The notes: generated from the sequence alone by a model not told the origin. Positions 1-8,767 are shown, counted from the stretch's first letter. The stretch: DNA of 64,000 nt from an uncultured Bacteroides sp. (GCA_937890825.1 CALADS010000068.1:186001-250000), one strand, 5' to 3'. Translations and numbers: made by a program.

Positions 1-896
1 GTAGCCACCAGCAGTTGCAGGTTGCGGATGCGGAATTTCTGCATCACTGCATCGCGTTGTGCTTGGCTCAATTCACCATGCAGCGAATCAGCATTGTAGC
101 CTTCCTGCATCAGTTTGTCTGCTATCTCCTGAGTTTCCTTGCGCGTACGGCAGAAGATGATGCCGTAGATTTGCGGATAAAAATCCACGATGCGCTTCAA
201 GGCTGCATATTTATCCTTTGCATGTACGCAAAATACCACGTGTTTCACATTGGCTGTACCTTCATTCTTACGGCCTATCGTGATTTCCTTGGCATTATGC
301 AGATAATTCTTCGATATGCGGGCTATTTCAGGGCTCATGGTAGCCGAGAACAGCAGGGTGTTCCGTTCTTCGGGTACATCGGCCAGGATGGCGTTGATGC
401 TGTCGGTGAAGCCCATGTTGAGCATTTCATCAGCTTCGTCCATCACTACATTCTGGATAGTGGTCAGTGACACGGTTTTGCGCTCCATCAAGTCGAGCAA
501 TCGTCCGGGAGTAGCCACGATGATATGCACTCCTTTCTTCAGAGCACGAATCTGGCTTTCGATGGAGGAACCTCCATAAACCGGAAGAACTTTCAGGCCA
601 TCCACATATTTGGAGTAGTCATTCAAGTCATCTGCTATCTGCAGACATAGTTCTCGGGTAGGGCAGAGAATCAACGATTGCGGAACGGTTCTGTTTACCT
701 CTATTTTCTGTATCAGCGGGAGGCCGAATGCTGCAGTTTTACCCGTGCCTGTTTGTGCCAGGGCAACGATATCATTATTAACTCCCAATAGATAAGGGAT
801 TACTTCTTCTTGTACCGGCATGGGATGTTCATATCCCATTTCTTCAATAGCACGGCGTATCTCCGGCGACACACCGAGCTCTTCAAATGTCTTCAT
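1..896 (-). CDS. DEAD-box ATP-dependent RNA helicase (C-terminus cut by window edge)
   Basis: About 298 N-terminal residues are visible, starting at the ATG at 896-894 and running off the left edge with no stop. The RecA-like helicase core motifs appear in order: AQTGTGKT (motif I, ATP binding), PTREL (Ia), DEAD (II, inside VVMDEADEML) and SAT (III, inside LFSATMS), followed by the start of the second helicase domain. DEAD-box proteins unwind short RNA duplexes in ribosome assembly and cold adaptation. The subtype (DeaD/CsdA, RhlE or DbpA) depends on the missing C-terminal tail, so no symbol is given. A good -7 box lies 30 bases upstream of the start. Confidence 0.93.
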   Translation of the reverse strand, partial: MKTFEELGVSPEIRRAIEEMGYEHPMPVQEEVIPYLLGVNNDIVALAQTGTGKTAAFGLPLIQKIEVNRTVPQSLILCPTRELCLQIADDLNDYSKYVDGLKVLPVYGGSSIESQIRALKKGVHIIVATPGRLLDLMERKTVSLTTIQNVVMDEADEMLNMGFTDSINAILADVPEERNTLLFSATMSPEIARISKNYLHNAKEITIGRKNEGTANVKHVVFCVHAKDKYAALKRIVDFYPQIYGIIFCRTRKETQEIADKLMQEGYNADSLHGELSQAQRDAVMQKFRIRNLQLLVA

Positions 897-927
897 TAAA
901 TCTTTGTATATCTTTATATTTCGGGTG

Positions 928-959
928 CAAAGATAGGAATTCTATTGGTTCTTTTCCAA
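928..959 (-). promoter_or_regulatory. Bacteroidetes sigma-ABfr type promoter of the DEAD-box helicase
   Basis: On the minus strand TATCTTTG (935-928) matches the -7 consensus TAnnTTTG exactly, with TTGG (959-956) as the -33 element 20 bases upstream. The predicted start of transcription near 922 leaves a leader of about 26 bases before the ATG at 896. Confidence 0.6.
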
Positions 960-2009
960 TAAGAGTTTCTGTAATTTCTTGATTTCTTCTTTTTTTAGTC
1001 CAATCCCTTTCCTTAGATAGGTATCTACGTCTCCATACATGTGTTCTATCTCGTTCTTGGCTGCGTTCAGAAAGGATTCTTTGGCAGAGAATAGCGTGGT
1101 AATAGCCTCTTGTGTGTGCGTAGGCAAGTGGTAGGCGAATTTGGAGAATCGGGCAATGTCAAAATACTTGTTGCTCAGTAGGTAATCTTCCATGATGATG
1201 TCAGAGTTGACATCCAAGGCTGACAGTATCAGTGCTGCAGCAATGCCTGTGCGGCCTTTGCCCGACGAGCAGTGTATGATAAGGGGATAGTTATCTTTCT
1301 CCAGCAATACATCAAACAGTTGGCGGAACACAGGTATGTGTTCTCTGACCAAAGCTCTGCTTCCAGCTTCTGCTATGCGGTATACTGTATCTGTCTGAAT
1401 GCTATGGTTCTCGATGCCTTGTAAGATATGGCTGAGAGACCCCACGGTGACAGGTATGTGTATGATGTGGATTCCTTCTTGTAAGGGCGTTTTATTCGCG
1501 CTTTCATCGAGCCCCCTTAAATCTACAATGGTTTTAATACCTAGATGTTTCAGTTCTCTGAAAGAGAAATCATTGAGTCGGTTGATTTCTGCAGAGCGGT
1601 ATATCATTCCCCAGCGCACCTGTTTGTGAGTGTTGTAAGATGGATATCCTCCCAGGTCTCGAAAATTCTGTATACCGGCAATGTTAATGTTGCGTGTAGC
1701 TGTTTTAACTCGATATTTATCATTGAATACCAAGGTATAATAATAGCGTTCAGAAGGATTTTTAGTAACCACCGTAACCCGTTGGTCTGTAATGTTGGCA
1801 ACCGCTACTGGGGTATGTTCGGATATATGATTAGGGTTGGTAGAGGCGTATACTTTTACATGGCCTTGAATGGGTGGAGTGGTTTCCCATTTTACAACAC
1901 AGTTTCCGATACTGTTTTCTTCACACACCACAGTTATATGTGGGGCAACGTTGTTACAGGCAGGAAGCAGGGTGATGAAAAAGAAATAAATCAACAGTTT
2001 TTTGTGCAT
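942..2009 (-). CDS. Tyrosine-phosphatase-like lipoprotein (Y_phosphatase3 family)
   Basis: This 355-residue protein begins with a lipoprotein signal peptide (lipobox LLPAC, Cys18), so it should sit in the periplasm or outer membrane. Residues about 25-105 look like a beta-rich, fibronectin-like N-terminal domain. The phosphatase domain carries NFRDLGG (about 115-121), typical of this family, and the P-loop HCSSGKGRTG with nucleophile Cys247 and Arg253. The usual Asp of HCxxGKDRT is Gly here. Homologues dephosphorylate phosphotyrosine or phosphoinositide-like substrates; the substrate here is unknown. The ATG at 2009 fits a -7 box at 2051-2044. It is a single-gene unit between the helicase and the kinase. 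Confidence 0.85.
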   Translation of the reverse strand: MHKKLLIYFFFITLLPACNNVAPHITVVCEENSIGNCVVKWETTPPIQGHVKVYASTNPNHISEHTPVAVANITDQRVTVVTKNPSERYYYTLVFNDKYRVKTATRNINIAGIQNFRDLGGYPSYNTHKQVRWGMIYRSAEINRLNDFSFRELKHLGIKTIVDLRGLDESANKTPLQEGIHIIHIPVTVGSLSHILQGIENHSIQTDTVYRIAEAGSRALVREHIPVFRQLFDVLLEKDNYPLIIHCSSGKGRTGIAAALILSALDVNSDIIMEDYLLSNKYFDIARFSKFAYHLPTHTQEAITTLFSAKESFLNAAKNEIEHMYGDVDTYLRKGIGLKKEEIKKLQKLLLEKNQ

Positions 2010-2043
2010 AGTTCGTATTGTCTCTAATAATAAGCGATTAGTG

Positions 2044-2051
2044 CAAATATA
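2044..2051 (-). promoter_or_regulatory. -7 promoter box of the phosphatase gene
   Basis: TATATTTG on the minus strand matches TAnnTTTG exactly. The predicted transcript start near 2038 gives a leader of about 29 bases. No convincing -33 element is seen at the expected distance. Confidence 0.5.
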
Positions 2052-2141
2052 TGGATTTTCACGAGCTACGATGATTCTGATGCAGGATTTTATATTTCTT
2101 TTTTTCTTTTTTGAATTTGTAGGTCTGGCAACTTCCTTTTA

Positions 2142-2246
2142 TGCAGCTATCTGCACGAGTCTTTGCAGCTATCTGCACAGGGTTTTGCAGCTGCTTGCTT
2201 CTGATAAGCCACGGCAGCTACCTGTTCTGTGTATGCAGTTACTTGA
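2142..2246. repeat. Array of imperfect repeats with about 22-bp spacing
   Basis: The 15-mer TGCAGCTATCTGCAC occurs at 2142-2156 and again at 2164-2178, exactly 22 bases apart. Diverged copies sharing the TGCAG core start near 2186 (again 22 bases on), 2213 and 2234. Each unit is itself a short palindrome (GCAG...CTGC). The last copies overlap the 3' end of the kinase gene. It could be an operator array or a structured 3' untranslated region. Confidence 0.6.
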
Positions 2247-3159
2247 TGCTCGCAGCGAATTCCGGTGAGATAGAGTTACCCAAGCTTTGGCATACATCTG
2301 CCGCAAAGCTGATACCATAGTGTATAATCCGGTTCCATTGCTCTTCTTTGAGGTCATTTAAATCGCGGTGTCGTATGCCCAGTTTGATGAGTCCGTAGAG
2401 GATGCCTGCATTGAAATTGTCTCCGGCTCCTACGGTACTGGCAGTGGGTATGGCCGGCACGGCATAGTTCTGTTGCAATGTGTGTGTGCGTAGCGACACT
2501 TCATCGGCACCGGCAGTATACAGGAAGTTCGGGCAATAGAATTTAATCTTTTCTTTATAGATTTTATCCGCTTCCGTCAGTTTGTATAAGTATTGGAAAT
2601 CATCTTTTGAACCCCGTACGATGTCAGCATATTCCAGGTTCTCGATGATGGTAGATGCCAGTTTGATGGCTTCTTTCTGATGATTTGCCCGGAAGTTCAA
2701 ATCGTAATAGATGATGGCCTTTTGCTGACGTGCCTGTTCCAGTAATTCTACTATTTTATCTCTTAATACCGGGTTCAAGGCATAGTATGAGCCTATTATA
2801 ACGATATCATCTTCAGAGAGCCTAGGATATACCCCCTCTAATCTTTGTTTCGGATAATCTTTATAAAACAGGTATTCTGCATCGTTCTTCTCATTTAGAA
2901 AAGCCAGCGATACGGGCGATTTTCCATCAGGAAACACGTTGATATGTTCGGTAGAGATACCGTTTTCTTGCATAAACTGCAAAATGATACTTCCCACCCG
3001 ATCATTACCTGTTTCGCTGATGAAATTAACAGGTAATCCTGCCCTGGCCAATGACACAATGCCGTTGAACACCGAGCCTCCGGGTACGGCAGCAGTAGGT
3101 TGTCCGTCCCGGAAGATGATGTCAAGAATAGTTTCACCAATACCGACTATTTTTCGCAT
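2239..3159 (-). CDS. PfkB-family carbohydrate kinase (fructokinase-like)
   Basis: This 306-residue cytoplasmic sugar kinase has the ribokinase-type N-terminus (GGSVFNGIVSLARAG, sugar binding) and the C-terminal PfkB signature GAGDNFNAGI, whose Asp is the catalytic base. It phosphorylates a sugar with ATP. Family members include fructokinase, ribokinase and 2-keto-3-deoxygluconate kinase, and the exact substrate cannot be read from sequence. The start at 3159 overlaps the last 13 bases of the upstream SIS isomerase, so the two are translationally coupled and probably act in one pathway. The 3' end runs into the 22-bp repeat array. Confidence 0.88.
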   Translation of the reverse strand: MRKIVGIGETILDIIFRDGQPTAAVPGGSVFNGIVSLARAGLPVNFISETGNDRVGSIILQFMQENGISTEHINVFPDGKSPVSLAFLNEKNDAEYLFYKDYPKQRLEGVYPRLSEDDIVIIGSYYALNPVLRDKIVELLEQARQQKAIIYYDLNFRANHQKEAIKLASTIIENLEYADIVRGSKDDFQYLYKLTEADKIYKEKIKFYCPNFLYTAGADEVSLRTHTLQQNYAVPAIPTASTVGAGDNFNAGILYGLIKLGIRHRDLNDLKEEQWNRIIHYGISFAADVCQSLGNSISPEFAASIK

Positions 3160-3752
3160 AATGATCTGGATTTCTCTCCTAAATAGCCTCCGTGGTGGCG
3201 TTTAGAGTATTCTTCTATGGTGAATCCAGTCTGTATCATGGTCTGCACTACCAGGATATCACCGATGACCGTCATAACTGTGGTAGAAGTGGTAGGAGTC
3301 ATTCCCAGTACACATACCTCTTTCGGACTCCCGGTACTGAGGCATACTGTAGCTTCTTGAGCCAGCGGGCTATCGGGGTTGCCTGTAATTACGATGAATG
3401 GGAGATGAGGATTCAGGTTATGAGCCAGTTGGGTCAGCTCCACAATTTCGCGCGTCTTGCCTGAATTGGAGATAAGCAGTAATAAGTCATTCTCCTGCAA
3501 GATACCCAGGTCGCCATGTTGTGCTTCACTGGGGTGTAGAAAGACTGATGGGATACCCGTAGAGCAGAAAGTAGTGGCAATGTTCATTGCTATCTGACCG
3601 GCTTTACCCATGCCCGAGGTTACCAGTTTGCCTTTTCTCTGCTGTACATGTTCTACGATGAGCGCTACGGCTTTTTCGTATGCATCTGTTACAGGGATGT
3701 TCAGTACGGCTTGTGCTTCTTTCTGCAAAAGCTCTTGAATGGATGTTATCAT
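3147..3752 (-). CDS. SIS-domain sugar-phosphate isomerase (KpsF/GutQ/KdsD-like, no CBS domains)
   Basis: The protein matches the isomerase half of KdsD/GutQ: SGMGKAGQIA sugar-phosphate loop, HPSEAQHGDLG, LLISNSGKTREI and the closing HHGGYLG. Characterised relatives convert ribulose 5-phosphate to arabinose 5-phosphate for Kdo synthesis. At about 201 residues it lacks the usual C-terminal CBS pair, so it may act on a different sugar phosphate. I chose the ATG at 3752 (MITSIQELLQ) over 3809, because a -33/-7 pair (TTG at 3809-3807, 19 bases, GATATTTG at 3787-3780) places the transcript start near 3774. The following PfkB kinase overlaps it. Confidence 0.85.
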   Translation of the reverse strand: MITSIQELLQKEAQAVLNIPVTDAYEKAVALIVEHVQQRKGKLVTSGMGKAGQIAMNIATTFCSTGIPSVFLHPSEAQHGDLGILQENDLLLLISNSGKTREIVELTQLAHNLNPHLPFIVITGNPDSPLAQEATVCLSTGSPKEVCVLGMTPTTSTTVMTVIGDILVVQTMIQTGFTIEEYSKRHHGGYLGEKSRSLCEK

Positions 3753-3779
3753 CTTCTTTTGTTTTTTAGTTGGCATCTG

Positions 3780-3829
3780 CAAATATCTGTAATTTTCTAT
3801 AAACGGCAATAAGTTTTGTTGTATTTTTG
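3780..3829. promoter_or_regulatory. Divergent promoters for the SIS isomerase and the M16 peptidase
   Basis: On the plus strand TATTTTTG (3822-3829) is a perfect -7 box; transcription near 3835 would start after the upstream in-frame codon at 3816 and so supports the ATG at 3858. On the minus strand GATATTTG (3787-3780), with TTG 19 bases upstream (3809-3807), supports the isomerase start at 3752. Confidence 0.55.
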
Positions 3830-3857
3830 CCCTCTGTTATCAGATTGTTGGTTCAGA

Positions 3858-5102
3858 ATGAAGAAAATGGAGGAAATACGGGAAAAATGCAACCTGCATA
3901 CCTTATCGAATGGATTGCGTATTATTCATGAGCCTACCCGTTCCAAGGTGGCTTATTGTGGTTTTGCCATCAACGCAGGTACGCGCGATGAGCTGCCCGA
4001 CGAGCAAGGTATGGCTCATTTTGTGGAGCATCTTATTTTTAAAGGTACCCGTAAGCGCAAGGCATGGCATATCCTGAATAGGATGGAGAATGTAGGGGGA
4101 GATTTAAACGCTTATACCAATAAAGAGGAAACGGTTGTTTATTCTGCATTTCTTACCGAGCATTTCGGTCGGGCGTTCGAGTTGCTCACGGATATTGTAT
4201 TTCATTCTGTATTTCCCCAAAAGGAGGTTACTCGCGAAGTTGAGGTGATAATCGATGAAATTCAGTCGTACGAAGATACACCCTCCGAATTGATTTTCGA
4301 TGATTTCGAGGATTTGGTATTTCGTGGACATCCTTTGGGACGGAACATTCTGGGGAATCCTCAGTTATTGAAAACTTTCCGCAGCGAGCATGCGGCAGCT
4401 TTTACGGCTCGTTATTATCATCCGGAAAACATGGTGTTTTTTGTGCAGGGAAATCTTGATTTCAAGCACATTCTTCGTTGGGCAGAAAAGTTACTGGCCG
4501 ATATTCCGTCTGTGGGGGTGGAGAATCGTCGTGTGCCTCCGGCTTTGTATGTGCCTGAACATTTGGTGTTGCATAAAGATACGCATCAGGCACATGTAAT
4601 GATTGGCAGTCGGGGATATCATGCTTACGATGAGAAGCGTACAGCTTTATATCTTTTGAATAATCTCCTGGGAGGACCGGGGATGAACAGTCGGTTGAAT
4701 CTTTCTTTGCGTGAGCGTCGGGGGCTGGTCTATAATGTAGAGTCCAATCTTACCTCTTATACCGATACCGGCATCTTCTGCATCTACTTTGGTTGCGATG
4801 TAGAAGATGTGGATATCTGTCTGCAGCTGGTGTGTAAAGAACTGAAGCGCTTGCGCGAGGCTAAGTTGTCGCCTTCGCAATTGGCAGCAGCCAAAAAACA
4901 ACTGATAGGGCAGATTGGAGTCGCTTCGGACAATAATGAGAACAATGCCTTGGGTATGGCCAAGACTTTTCTGCACTACCATAAATTCGAGACTGCTGAA
5001 TCGGTTTACCGTCGTATTGAAAGACTCACGTCGGAAGAGTTACAGGAAGTGGCCAATGAAATGTTTGCCGATGACTACTTGTCTACGTTGATTTATCAGT
5101 AG
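3858..5102 (+). CDS. M16-family zinc metallopeptidase (processing-peptidase-like)
   Basis: About 414 residues from the ATG at 3858. The inverted zinc motif HFVEH (residues 54-58: two His ligands and the catalytic Glu) is intact, and the more distal Glu ligand lies in the REVEVIIDEI segment. The length matches a two-domain half-unit like bacterial PqqL/YmxG or a mitochondrial processing peptidase beta subunit. No signal peptide is seen, so it is probably cytoplasmic. Family members cleave short or unfolded peptides, and the substrate is unknown. An earlier in-frame start at 3816 lies before the predicted transcript start and is rejected. The stop is one base from the end of the convergent queH. 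Confidence 0.9.
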   Translation: MKKMEEIREKCNLHTLSNGLRIIHEPTRSKVAYCGFAINAGTRDELPDEQGMAHFVEHLIFKGTRKRKAWHILNRMENVGGDLNAYTNKEETVVYSAFLTEHFGRAFELLTDIVFHSVFPQKEVTREVEVIIDEIQSYEDTPSELIFDDFEDLVFRGHPLGRNILGNPQLLKTFRSEHAAAFTARYYHPENMVFFVQGNLDFKHILRWAEKLLADIPSVGVENRRVPPALYVPEHLVLHKDTHQAHVMIGSRGYHAYDEKRTALYLLNNLLGGPGMNSRLNLSLRERRGLVYNVESNLTSYTDTGIFCIYFGCDVEDVDICLQLVCKELKRLREAKLSPSQLAAAKKQLIGQIGVASDNNENNALGMAKTFLHYHKFETAESVYRRIERLTSEELQEVANEMFADDYLSTLIYQ

Positions 5103-5103
5103 T

Positions 5104-5670
5104 TTATTTCCGTATGCTGAATTCACAGCCGCAATACAATTGGTTATAGAACTCATATTCTTTCAGTAATTGGTTCCTGCGTTCCTGCAATCCGCCTTTG
5201 CGCCAGTTCTGTTCCCAATATAACGTGCCGGGGTATTGCCGGGCGGCTATGCGTCCGGCCTCATTAATCTGTTCCAAGCTTTTCCACCGCGAAGAAGCCA
5301 GCGTGGTGGTGAAAAGGGTAAATCCATGTTCATGGGCATAGCGTGCCGTTTCTGTGAGTCGCAGGATGAAACATTTCAGGCAACGGCCGCCTCGTTCCGG
5401 TTCTTGTTCCAGGCCACACATGGTATGCAGCCAATGTTCGTGATTGTAGTCGGCATCTATAAAATCCAGTCCTTTGGATTCGGCAAATCGGATGGCTTCC
5501 GCTTTACGTATTTCATACTCTTCCTTAGGATAGATATTAGGGTTACAATAAAAGATGGTAGGCTGTATATGGTTAGCCAGCAGACATTCTATGATAGCAG
5601 ACGAACAAGGCGCGCAGCAGGAATGCAGCAGCACCCGATTGGTTCCGTCGGGAGTTTGTATAGATAGCAT
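5104..5670 (-). CDS. queH: Epoxyqueuosine reductase QueH
   Basis: This 188-residue protein matches the DUF208/QueH family, which carries out the last step of queuosine tRNA modification (reduction of epoxyqueuosine) as a non-homologous replacement for QueG. The cysteine sets expected for the metal centres are all present: HSCCAPC near the N-terminus (Cys18, Cys19, Cys22), GGRCLKC (Cys97, Cys100) and the C-terminal YCGCEFS (Cys180, Cys182). It is the last gene of the minus-strand run from dapB, 18 bases after the WbqC-like gene. Confidence 0.93.
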   Translation of the reverse strand: MLSIQTPDGTNRVLLHSCCAPCSSAIIECLLANHIQPTIFYCNPNIYPKEEYEIRKAEAIRFAESKGLDFIDADYNHEHWLHTMCGLEQEPERGGRCLKCFILRLTETARYAHEHGFTLFTTTLASSRWKSLEQINEAGRIAARQYPGTLYWEQNWRKGGLQERRNQLLKEYEFYNQLYCGCEFSIRK

Positions 5671-5688
5671 ATGCTTAGTGTAATGAAT

Positions 5689-6339
5689 TTAAGATTGAAT
5701 ACATTTTTGGAGCACCAGCAGACTTTCCGGTCCCATATTGAAGAGCAGGTCTATGATGCTCAGGTTGGGTAGGAATCCTAATTTTTCCTGAAACACCTGA
5801 TAGTAGGGTTCCGGACGGAAGGCGGTGTCTTCCAGCGTATAGTCTTTTTTGGGGTGGATGCGTTCGCGAAAATCCACCTCGCCGGGCTGGAAGTCTGTCT
5901 GATAGCTTTGTGTGCGTTGCATGCATGGTTGCAGATCTATCAGCGAGCAGATAAGCTGGCACAACTCTTCGTTGAAATCCATCAGAAACTCATATTTTCG
6001 TTCGTAGAACGGGCGGAAGTCGTCTTTGTAATATTCAAAGAAAGGGGTATGGTTATATGCCGATTCAATGGCATTCCAGTGCAGATGTCGCCAGTTGCCA
6101 TGGTCTGAGATACGTATATCGCGCATGATACATTTCGGGGTATCGGGTTTGATGACGGGCACCGTCAAGGCCAGCGGACCGTCCGGAGCGGCGATGGTAC
6201 AACGGTTCCGGTAGGTTTGTTTCATATAATGGTCATACTGCTCTATCATGGCTGTATGATGAGCGTATAGTTTGGTATAATATTCTATCGGAGCCAGGTA
6301 GGCCGATGATAGATAAACGGTTTCGGTTGCTTGGGTCAT
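5689..6339 (-). CDS. WbqC-like family protein
   Basis: This 216-residue protein has features of the WbqC-like family: an N-terminal YLSSAYLAPIEYYTKL segment, a central LTVPVI strand and the HWRHLHWNAIESAYNHTPFF region, where family members read W...I...Y...PFF. WbqC proteins are linked to O-antigen or surface-glycan genes in Proteobacteria, but in Bacteroidetes the gene usually sits beside signal peptidase genes as here. The biochemical role is not established. It is 12 bases after the degenerate signal-peptidase paralogue and 18 bases before queH, suggesting one operon. Confidence 0.82.
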   Translation of the reverse strand: MTQATETVYLSSAYLAPIEYYTKLYAHHTAMIEQYDHYMKQTYRNRCTIAAPDGPLALTVPVIKPDTPKCIMRDIRISDHGNWRHLHWNAIESAYNHTPFFEYYKDDFRPFYERKYEFLMDFNEELCQLICSLIDLQPCMQRTQSYQTDFQPGEVDFRERIHPKKDYTLEDTAFRPEPYYQVFQEKLGFLPNLSIIDLLFNMGPESLLVLQKCIQS

Positions 6340-6351
6340 AAATTACCAGGA

Positions 6352-7263
6352 TTAGTGAATGGTTTTTCCGATTCTGTCTTTCTCTTTTGAGAGCCATATC
6401 AGCGAAGCTTTTCCGATGATATGGCTATGGGGTACCAGGCCGAATAGCCGGGAGTCTGCCACATTGGCCGGATTATTGGATACTACCCAATAATAATCTT
6501 GGCTGAAGCGGCATCGGGTAGTGGGTATTCCGTCTACGAACAGTGTGTCGTGCCTGATAAGCGCCTGTTTTTTCTCGTGCAGCACCAAGGTGTTACAGAG
6601 CAGGGTGCGGTTCCACGGACAAACATCCACGGTCATTCCTTTTGCGGGGATAATCAGCGGTTTTAATTGTCGGCAGGGATCGTTTGTTCCCAGTTGATTC
6701 AGCCACGAAGGTTCGTTCAGTGCCTGGGAAATCAGATAATACTCATAGCGGCTGAAGCTGCTTATACGTCGGGCAGAATCCGGTGCAGCCAGCGTGTCGG
6801 TGTGGATATTCAGGCAGCGCAGCACTGAGTCCAGTTCTTGTGCCTTGTTTTGGGGGTAGGTAAACAAGAATTTCTGGTCGGGGGCATAGGGCTCAGAAGA
6901 TACCACGGTAAAGAGCGAATCCATCAGCAGCGTGTCTCCGGGTTGGCCTATGCAGCGGTTGATGAAAATCTCGCGTTCGTCAATGACAGGTTCTTCCAGG
7001 TTGGCCGGATTATTGAATACGATGATATCTTCCTTCTCTACCGGCCGGCTTCTCCATCGCTGATACCCCATCCAGCGCATACCGGGCAGCCGCAATCCGT
7101 AGCTCCATTTATTCACCAGGATGCGTTCTCCGCGCATCAGTGAATTCTCCATGCCGGTCGATGGAATCAGGTAAGAAGTAGCCACGCATCCCCGGAGCAG
7201 CGCCACGATGAGTACCGTTCCAGCAAGCATGCCTGTTATCTTTTTACCTGTAGTCCATTGCAT
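6352..7263 (-). CDS. Signal peptidase I paralogue lacking the catalytic dyad (predicted pseudoenzyme)
   Basis: This 303-residue S26-fold protein has one N-terminal membrane segment (about 10-28) and clear signal peptidase I similarity (YLIPSTGMENSL, then ILVNKWSYGLRLP). The active site is degraded. The catalytic Ser of box B aligns with Gly37, the general-base Lys of box D with Asn102 (INRCIGQPGD), and the usual GDNR...SR of box E reads SNNPANVADSR. The nucleotides encoding these positions were read directly. The fold and the GQPGDTL turn persist, so it looks retained rather than decayed. It lies 13 bases downstream of an intact lepB and may be a scaffold or regulator of it. Confidence 0.85.
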   Translation of the reverse strand: MQWTTGKKITGMLAGTVLIVALLRGCVATSYLIPSTGMENSLMRGERILVNKWSYGLRLPGMRWMGYQRWRSRPVEKEDIIVFNNPANLEEPVIDEREIFINRCIGQPGDTLLMDSLFTVVSSEPYAPDQKFLFTYPQNKAQELDSVLRCLNIHTDTLAAPDSARRISSFSRYEYYLISQALNEPSWLNQLGTNDPCRQLKPLIIPAKGMTVDVCPWNRTLLCNTLVLHEKKQALIRHDTLFVDGIPTTRCRFSQDYYWVVSNNPANVADSRLFGLVPHSHIIGKASLIWLSKEKDRIGKTIH

Positions 7264-7276
7264 AGCCGGATGGATA

Positions 7277-8767
7277 CTATTGATTGTCTACCCATTTGAA
7301 CAGACGGTTCCAACGGATTTTTCCGTCGAGCCATCCGCGATCTTTATCCAATGAGAGCCACACTACGATGGGCTTGCCCACTACATGGTCTTCGGGTACG
7401 AATCCCCAATATCTGGAGTCCAGTGAGTTATGGCGGTTGTCGCCCATCATCCAGTAATAGTCCATCCGGAAGGTATAGTGGTCTGTTTTCTCACCGTTGA
7501 TGTAGATGCCGTCGGCCTTTCTCTCCAGGCGGTTTCCTTCGTAGGCTTCAATGCAGCGTTCGTAGAGGGGTAGGTTATCGTCGGTCAGCTGTATGGTGCT
7601 TCCTTTGCAGGGAATCCATATCGGCCCGTAATTGTCACGATCCCATTGGGTATAGAGGTTTTGCGGGTACATGTCGCCCGAATAGATGGCCGGTTCTCTC
7701 ACAATCTGGCTAATCAGTTTGGTATTCGCCTTCAGGGTGGCCAGCATGTGCTGTGTCAGCGGCAAGTGATAGACAGGTGTCAGTCTGCCTTGTCCGTCGC
7801 GTCGGGTCAGTCCCATTTCCACTAGACTGTTTTCCCAGTTGTAGTCATTGCTCATCAGCAACTGGTCGTCCAGGCTGATGCCCAGTTCCCGGAACATTTG
7901 TTCCGGAATGTAGGGGCCGGTGGTCTGTACAAAATAGTTGAACTGCATTTCTTTCGGGTTGGGAATAGCCTTTCCGTTGAGGCACACCTGCCCGTCCTTT
8001 ATCTGCAAGGTATCTCCGGGCAAGCCCACACACCGTTTCACATAATTCTCCCGGCGATCTACCGGACGCACCACCACTTCGCCATACAGGCGGGGATTGG
8101 AAAGAATTTTTTTTCTACCAGCGTTGTAATATAGGTCGTACACCATGCGTTGTTGCTGGCGGCTCAGACTGTCCATTTGTATGGGCTTGGGGTACTGGTT
8201 ACGTCCTTCGCGGTAGGCCAATGCATAGAAATCCTCCATCTGATGATTCAGTGCCACCGTGTCGCCTGCCGGAAAGTTGAATACCACAATGTCGTTCAGC
8301 TTCACCTTTCCGAATCCTGGTACACGCTTGTATTCCCATTGCGGCCACTCAATGTACGATTTGGTATTGAACACCGGCAGTGTATGCTGTGCCAGAGGCA
8401 TGGAAAGCGGCGTGTTGGGTACCCGCGGTCCGTAGCTCATTTTGCTGACATACAGAAAATCACCTACCAGCAACGACTTTTCCAGTGAAGACGAAGGAAT
8501 CTGGTAGTTCTGAAAGATATACAAGTTGACAAAATACACCGCCACCAGTGCAAATACGATGGCGTCTACCCAGCTCATCACGCTTCTTACCACCATATTC
8601 TCCGAGGTCTTCCACCAGCTCCAAGGAATTTTCTTGCTGATATAGATATCAAATATAAACGGGATGACACATACGCCCCACCAGCAGCTTACCCAGATAA
8701 GGAAAGCCAGATACAGCAGGGTGACAATAGCGAATTTAGCCCATTGGGCACGCGTAGCTTTTCTCAT
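7277..8767 (-). CDS. lepB: Signal peptidase I (active-site residues intact, large insertion)
   Basis: At 496 residues it is long for signal peptidase I (E. coli LepB has 324). Membrane segments lie at about 12-42 and 62-82. The catalytic Ser is Ser94 (YQIPSSSLEKSL) and the Lys is Lys244 (NYVKRCVGLPGD). Box E is canonical (MMGDNRHNSLDSRYWG). Extra length comes from insertions between box C and box D and between box D and box E. It removes signal peptides from exported proteins at the outer face of the inner membrane. It sits between dapB and the degenerate paralogue in a tightly packed operon. Confidence 0.94.
   Translation of the reverse strand: MRKATRAQWAKFAIVTLLYLAFLIWVSCWWGVCVIPFIFDIYISKKIPWSWWKTSENMVVRSVMSWVDAIVFALVAVYFVNLYIFQNYQIPSSSLEKSLLVGDFLYVSKMSYGPRVPNTPLSMPLAQHTLPVFNTKSYIEWPQWEYKRVPGFGKVKLNDIVVFNFPAGDTVALNHQMEDFYALAYREGRNQYPKPIQMDSLSRQQQRMVYDLYYNAGRKKILSNPRLYGEVVVRPVDRRENYVKRCVGLPGDTLQIKDGQVCLNGKAIPNPKEMQFNYFVQTTGPYIPEQMFRELGISLDDQLLMSNDYNWENSLVEMGLTRRDGQGRLTPVYHLPLTQHMLATLKANTKLISQIVREPAIYSGDMYPQNLYTQWDRDNYGPIWIPCKGSTIQLTDDNLPLYERCIEAYEGNRLERKADGIYINGEKTDHYTFRMDYYWMMGDNRHNSLDSRYWGFVPEDHVVGKPIVVWLSLDKDRGWLDGKIRWNRLFKWVDNQ

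Noticed and set aside
15..579. Two plus-strand frames at the left edge
   Set aside because: Antisense to the DEAD-box helicase gene, whose motifs are unambiguous.
2239..3752. SIS isomerase plus PfkB kinase as a Kdo pathway pair
   Set aside because: The isomerase resembles KdsD, but PfkB kinases are not part of Kdo synthesis and CBS domains are missing; a specific pathway is not supported.
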